Of a DNA stretch of 64,000 nt, positions 59,466 to 64,000 are shown one piece after another; position 1 is the first letter of the stretch; each line of letters starts with the position of its first letter. Origin of the DNA: Marchantia polymorpha subsp. ruderalis (lineage: Eukaryota > Streptophyta > Marchantiopsida > Marchantiales > Marchantiaceae); the NCBI GenBank assembly GCA_037833965.1, contig AP031357.1, positions 10,250,001-10,314,000 on the forward strand. The letters are read 5' to 3'. Under the pieces are notes generated by a model. It saw only the letters and a list, made by a program, of their open reading frames with translations. It ran no database searches and had not been told where the DNA came from. The position numbers and the translations under genes are program-made.

Positions 59466-59688
59466 TTCGCTGGGTCTCTCAGCGCCAAGCCGAACTCGTC
59501 CATCAGCTCCCTCCCCGCCGCCGTGCTCACGTCTTCCTCTTCGCCCTCTGCTCGATCTCTCCCCCTGACCAATCCCCGAACCCCGGACCAATCCCCTGAT
59601 TCTGCTTCCAAGGCACGAATATTTGACTTTGCAGAGCCGAAACCCTAACGAGGAGGTCCTCTTCCTAATCGGACCGACCTGGCGCCTC
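59466..59688 (-). pseudogene. partial duplicate of the ankyrin gene 5' end, without start codon
   Basis: This repeats 59,206-59,449: TTCGCTGGGTCTCTCAGCGC, the codons for the first residues of the protein, and then the upstream flank down to CCTAATCGGACCGACC. About 25 bp around the initiating ATG are missing in this copy. Its flank resembles that of paralogue 1 (20,041-20,125) more than the proximal copy does, so the proximal flank may be the derived one. It cannot encode a protein itself but could supply promoter sequence. Confidence 0.85.
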
Positions 59689-59765
59689 GGTCCGGCGACA
59701 CACACACAAAGCGCACATTGCTCCGAGCTGCGGAGCTTATCAGCATTCGATCGGGGCGCCGGCGA

Positions 59766-59940
59766 CATCCAAAGCGCAGCTAGTCTGCAGAATCGTGCGC
59801 ACGAACCAACTTACTCGAACTGACACCAGCGACTTACCAGAACCGCAGCGAACGTAGGCCCCCCGACAGGAGTCAGCCCTCCCTCAGAACGTCCAATCGC
59901 CCGGTCTTCGGGTCCCACTCCATCGACCTCTCTCCAGCCA
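59766..59940. other. about 175 bp present in Y2 only
   Basis: Y1 passes straight from CGGGGCGCCGGCGA to GAAAATTTCT at about 20,218. Y2 has extra C-rich DNA here. No repeat ends seen. Confidence 0.7.
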
Positions 59941-60057
59941 AGAAAATTTCTGGCGCTCCATACTTGTACGGAGCGGCCGACCCGAGGCGATTTCTGAGAG
60001 CCTCAGCTCCAGGAAATCGAGCCATCTCATCTCGCTCTTGCGATATATCTCAATTTA

Positions 60058-60248
60058 ACTAACGAGCTTGCCTTTTCTTCTAAGTCATCGACGATCCGAT
60101 CCTCTGCGCGAGCATAATTCTGTCCTTATTCATCCGCAGAGAGAATTCAGACCTGGCGCGACTGCGCTATTGCATCGTGTACGAGTTCACTTCGGTGTCC
60201 CGCATCTTGCACTTGATTGGGAACCACTTGCGGGCCGCAAGTGGTTGC
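60058..60248. repeat. short dispersed repeat, copy d, ending in a palindrome
   Basis: Y2 counterpart of 20,337-20,526, with the same 12-bp-arm palindrome at 60,222-60,246. Confidence 0.75.
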
Positions 60249-60340
60249 CGATCTCGATCTGGTGTCGCTCCAGCAAAAGGTGCTCGTCATTTGATCCTCG
60301 ACGAATCAAAGCACGGTCGCACAGTCGCACTTGGCAATCG

Positions 60341-60480
60341 TACTTGGCAATGCTGGGCTCCCCTCCAGGTATTTCTGTAGCGCCGCAGGCGAAAATTTTT
60401 TTCTCGACCGCATTTTCAAAATCTGTAGCTCACAATCTGTGGACCCTTCCTGGGCTTGGGCCCTGTAGCTCCGCCACTGT
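60341..60480. other. junction spacer between units 2 and 3
   Basis: About 140 bp unrelated to the 20,620-20,874 spacer. It repeats CTTGGCAATnn at its start, as if the end of Y2 had been re-joined. Confidence 0.6.
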
Positions 60481-61755
60481 CTATGATACTGCTGTTCGCT
60501 TGCATGCACGAATTATGACCCAGCGTCAGACAAATCTGATATCCGTGTTCAAGAGCTGTTTTGATCAGGGAGTGTCACCCTGAAAATGTATTTTATGTTC
60601 ATCTCATCGACTCGGCAGAATCTTGCCGACGATAGATGGTTAACGCAGACACAGAACAGTTGGACGGAATACCGAAACTATCGCTAAAACACAAGAAAAC
60701 TCGCGAATCAAATCTCGTGCGTGTCAAGTTTGGGTCCCACGTAGAGTAGGTAGAGACCGTCTTAGCGATGGGGGGCTTCAACTTTCGACTCGTGTCCCTC
60801 CGGACACGTGAATGGCTTGACGTCGTTTGTCCAAAATGATGCTCTGAGCCAGATCAAAGCATGCTCAACGCAGTTCTCTGGCATGAAGTTCGCAGAATCT
60901 GATGGTCATCATCAGTACGTGATCGAGTTTCGAAAATTTCAGCACAGCCAAATGCAAGAGAATCTCACGTGACTTGCAGACATAAAGAATGTGATGTGGT
61001 TCGACCTCAGGCGACCATGAACGAAGACCAGGTCTATCTACCTTGAACAAGCTCTCAAAACCTTGCGATCGGTCGGAACTCCGGAACCCCACATCGCCAC
61101 ATCCAGTCGCAAATCATGTGAGATGCAGACTCGGCGTGTGCTCTCACCGAGCAGCCGTTTCAGAGTGGACATAGTTTCGCCGCATTCGACAAACACTTTG
61201 AGCTTCCGCATTTCCCTGAATGAGGATTTTGGGATATGGAAAAGCAGAGGCTCATAGTAGCAGCTGAGCAGAGGAGCACCATACAAGAAGCCGCACATGC
61301 ACCTTTCGGCCTTCCACTTTCCTCACATGCAATGTGGAAGAGGTATGCTCACGACCTTGTATCTCTTACTGACATCTGCATTTCATTTTCTGTTTTCCAG
61401 AAATCAATATGAATATTAACATACATATATAAATCTGTCTGTGTTTGTGCATGTATGGTATTCTCACGGAACAGTTGCGAGGAAATCAATGACGCTAAAT
61501 ACGTGGTATTGGACCTTGCTTCTGAGGTTTCACCCCCTATTTTTCTGCGTCTTTGTGAACGGTAATATGTTTTAAACGGCGGCCCCAAGAATGGAAACGT
61601 ACACAAGGAAGCATGCACATTTAGCAACTGGACGATGGTAGGTCCGAAAGTCAGCGATGCAACAGATGCAGCTAGACAAGGAGCATGCTTCATTCTGAAG
61701 GGATAAGAAGAGGGCGAAGAAAAGCAGAAGGGGAAAAAGTTGAGGCTTTGTCTCC

Positions 61756-62130
61756 ATGGCTGACAATCCGGTTATACGGGACCTGTCTGCTCGAGGGGAT
61801 GGCAAATTGGGCACCAAGTCAGATTGTGGAGATATGCAACTTCACCTCCGCAATTTTCACGGCTTTGTCTGCAAACGGAATATATCCGTGCTCGTCCTTT
61901 CCCCCTCCGAGTCAACACATTTCGCAGGGAAATATCGTCACCTCCTCTTGGGCATGCTCGGTTTCATCTCGGGTCTTCAACAATCAGCCGCAATCTGCAC
62001 ACTCGAGTATAGCAAAAAGGATGAGGAGCCCCCACCGAGCTCTCCTCGAGAGACAAAAGCAAAGGGGTTGGCTGGGGCTGGCCCCAAATGTCACAAACCC
62101 CCACTACCAAACTCATCTAAAAGTTTTTGA
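61756..62130 (+). CDS. 124-codon open frame, possible small gene or exon
   Basis: Starts ATG GCT with an in-frame TGA five codons upstream, and ends at TTT TGA. X2 keeps the whole frame (22,328-22,702) but has TTG in place of ATG. X1 has the ATG but a 1-bp length difference shifts it. Between X2 and X3 I count about ten differences, six at third codon positions and silent, a mild hint of constraint. The peptide has a hydrophobic middle (LLLGMLGFISGL) and a Pro/Lys-rich C-terminus. No family recognised. It may be a gene remnant kept intact by chance in X3. Confidence 0.25.
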   Translation: MADNPVIRDLSARGDGKLGTKSDCGDMQLHLRNFHGFVCKRNISVLVLSPSESTHFAGKYRHLLLGMLGFISGLQQSAAICTLEYSKKDEEPPPSSPRETKAKGLAGAGPKCHKPPLPNSSKSF

Positions 62131-62828
62131 GCACTTGTATTGGTATTCTGATCATGTTGGTCGTGTATTAGCCACCACAGTCATATTTGGATTTGTTTGG
62201 AATTTTATTTACTATTTTCTATTTACACTTTTGTCACAAGACATAGACAGATCAAGGTTTCTCCCGAATTTCTACTTGCAGAGAGCTACATACATGCACA
62301 TGAAAATAAGCAAAGAAGTGAAAGAGAAGAAAGCAGTGGAAGAGAGAACTGGGAGTTATTCTGACATGAAAGTGGTTGTCATAGGCGTCGGGTAGCTATG
62401 GTTAGACCCGATATGTTGAAGAGATTTGTCATTGGGGATTGATTTGTCTGTAGCGAAAGACGTTTGGGTGTCTTTGTTGTGACAGGTGGTCGGAGAGGAG
62501 AATTGTCAAAATGCTGACATGTCGGAGCTGGGGATATGGTCGAACTGGTAAGGTCAATCTCAGGTTATGTCAAGGCTTCTGGCACGATCCCAAGCACATG
62601 TAAGTGAATGACGTCAGTCATTCGTTTAGTGGGGTTTGCTTCCAACCGAAGGCACTGAGGCGACCTGATCAACATCTCTCGCACATGTTCCAGCGAGCTC
62701 TTCGAAATGCTTGTAGTGTGCCACGCCTCCTGCCCTTGCAGTCGTTTGCCAAGTCCTCGAGACAACGAAGGACGAAAGCTTTCTCTCGAGGAGAGACTTT
62801 TGTGCTCGTCCAGCAACCACAACCAACA

Positions 62829-63076
62829 CATCGCACCTGCGGAGTCCCCTCGCCAGGTCATCCCAGCGCTCTGACTCCTACGAGACTAGGAGCCCGACCG
62901 CTCGATCTACGGGACTAAGAGTCTGTCGGCTGGACCGGAAGGCAAGATGGCCCATCGCACCTGCTGAGTCCCCTCGCCAGGACACCCAAGCGCTCGGACT
63001 CCTTCGAGACTAGGAGTCCGACCGCTCGGTCCACGGGACTAGGAGTTTGTCGGCTGGACCGGAAGGCAAGATGGCC
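62829..63076. repeat. 124-bp tandem duplication, X3 only
   Basis: Two units starting CATCGCACCTGC (62,829 and 62,953), with about 10% differences. X1 has one unit (about 5,740-5,915). Confidence 0.85.
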
Positions 63077-63141
63077 CACGCTCAGAGGAGTGCACATGCT
63101 CTCGAATATCTGATCCAAACCCATCCATGTTCCACTGCAGG

Positions 63142-63290
63142 CTAGAACAACCCCGACCGTATGACTGTGGGACGACGGCATACGGTCACCATCGTGACGG
63201 TTTCTCCTTTGACACCGTCGCGTCAAGACGGGTGACTTCTTGACGCGACCCTCTGGAATTCAAATTCGACACATGGACACGTGTCGGAGC
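63142..63290. repeat. cluster of hairpins just beyond the X3 end
   Basis: Successive inverted repeats: GACCGTATG/CATACGGTC (63,155-63,187), GTCAC/GTGAC (63,185-63,198), GTCGCGTCAAGA/TCTTGACGCGAC (63,217-63,249, perfect, 9-base loop) and CGACAC/GTGTCG (63,267-63,286). None has a match elsewhere in the window. Confidence 0.85.
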
Positions 63291-63615
63291 ATGGAACAAT
63301 GTGCGCGCCACAACAGCCTTCGGCTGGTATTTTCATCAGCCGTGTGTTCAGCCCAGAGCGAACTATCTTTCGCCTTTTACTACAAAATTCCGTGTGCGGG
63401 ACACAGAAGCGACTTAAAATTCAACTGTTAAAATTTTTGGAAACCTCCTTCGTTAGATCACCCATCCAACGAAACCAAACAAGGAAATCAAAGCTTTTGA
63501 GTAGAAAGATTCATGAATCAACACAGTTCGCGTACTAGTCCGGATCTTGTTCTCAATGACACAGTAGCTTAATACGTTTCACTCTGGGAGTTGAAAGAAT
63601 CAAAAGAACTGTTTA

Positions 63616-63850
63616 TTAAAGAAGTATCGATCTCGAGGCTGCAGTTACAGAGTTCCATAAGTTCTTACATATGCCCACGCTGAGATCAGGTACGGGAAAG
63701 TCTTCCTTAGTACATTTTGAGACATTTAGCTCGCTGAACCTTGGCAATTCCTTGGAATCGGCGTGCCTGGCAAGGTGCTGCAGAATTGGCAGAATGGCAG
63801 CAGACCTGTTTCTGGTCGCAAGATTGATGATGTGGTGGGGTTTAAACTGT
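63616..63850 (-). CDS. possible last exon of a minus-strand gene leaving the window
   Basis: Read on the minus strand, about 78 codons stay open from a CAG (acceptor-like TTCACAG at about 63,850) to a TAA at 63,616-63,618. An AATAAA poly-A signal overlaps that stop. The peptide has ordinary composition (HHIINLATRNRSAAILPIL, then ELPRFSELNVSKC). ELPRFSELNVSKC is somewhat like a leucine-rich-repeat segment, but I cannot assign a family. Upstream of the acceptor the frame is closed, as expected for an intron. No copy exists in the duplicated units. Confidence 0.3.
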
Positions 63851-64000
63851 GAATAGTCTGTAATCTGAGTACCACGAACTCAGCATGCTCTTTCTTAATT
63901 CAGGTTCTTTCATTTCAGCTTCGCAAATTTAACAAAATCATCCAGTCTGCCATGGATTGCCAGAAAGTCAAAACACAAAAGTGTCATGAAGATTCGAGAG

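Larger units (their letters stand above)
44170..60340. repeat. Y2: right part of tandem segmental duplication, copy 2
   Basis: Collinear with Y1 (5,985-20,619). It begins at CTGCAGGGGGTCGAATTCG, the same place where X1 passes into Y1. Y2-specific gains (or Y1 losses) include a 330 bp tandem duplication (46,853-47,510), a 749 bp block (49,457-50,205), two extra 84 bp units (51,724-51,975), a duplicated 5' end of the ankyrin gene (59,466-59,688) and about 175 bp at 59,766-59,940. The stretch 44,170-51,000 has no gene I can support. Confidence 0.9.
60481..63141. repeat. X3: left part of tandem duplication, copy 3
   Basis: Collinear with X1 and X2. It starts about 100 bp inside the block compared with X1 and X2. 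It lacks the X1 MITE and contains the region missing from X2. Homology ends at CACTGCAGG, the X/Y boundary; no Y follows inside the window. Confidence 0.88.

Noticed and set aside
1-64000. tRNA and rRNA genes
   Set aside because: I looked by eye for GGTTCGAnnCC boxes with paired arms and for conserved rRNA cores. A few GGTTCGA matches (for example near 3,486 and 23,900) lack the other tRNA features.

Overview
The window looks like nuclear DNA of a land plant. The two best genes encode ankyrin-repeat proteins with a C-terminal four-helix PGG-type membrane domain, a plant-typical architecture. They sit among eroded LINE, Ty1/copia and Ty3/gypsy-like elements. GC-rich, intron-poor genes in repeat-rich DNA would fit a bryophyte such as a liverwort, but that is an inference and not proven here.

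The layout is dominated by a tandem segmental duplication. A unit of about 18.2 kb has a left part X (about 3.3 kb) and a right part Y (about 14.6 kb). Unit 1 is X1 (2,631-5,984) plus Y1 (5,985-20,619). Unit 2 is X2 (20,875-22,811) plus Y2 (44,170-60,340). Its two halves are separated by about 21.4 kb of retroelement debris that replaces roughly 0.8 kb of the X block. A third, partial unit is X3 (60,481-63,141). Each Y carries, left to right: a poorly conserved 6 kb stretch with no recognisable gene; a nearly identical island around 12.0-12.5 kb; a decayed minus-strand LINE in AT-rich DNA; and, at its right end, a minus-strand ankyrin-PGG gene. The two genes (18,323-19,987 and 57,647-59,302) are recent paralogues.

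The 22.8-44.2 kb insertion is a nest of fossils. It holds two copies of an unclassified element-borne protein family (W-rich globular part, then a coiled coil), LTR-like repeats with a TATA box and hairpin, a Gag fragment, an inverted piece of the first family, a copia LTR end with primer-binding site, a copia RNase H fragment and a pair of 0.8 kb LTR-like repeats. The most unusual signal is a swarm of short palindromes (cores CCTACGCATAGG and CCTTCGG) at 27.4-30.4 kb. They occur in spacer DNA and inside an open reading frame.

The left 2.6 kb is rich in simple repeats without a recognised gene. The right edge has a cluster of hairpins and a possible last exon of a minus-strand gene that runs out of the window. 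Outside the ankyrin genes most open frames are short, differ between the duplicate copies by indels, and are not supported as genes.
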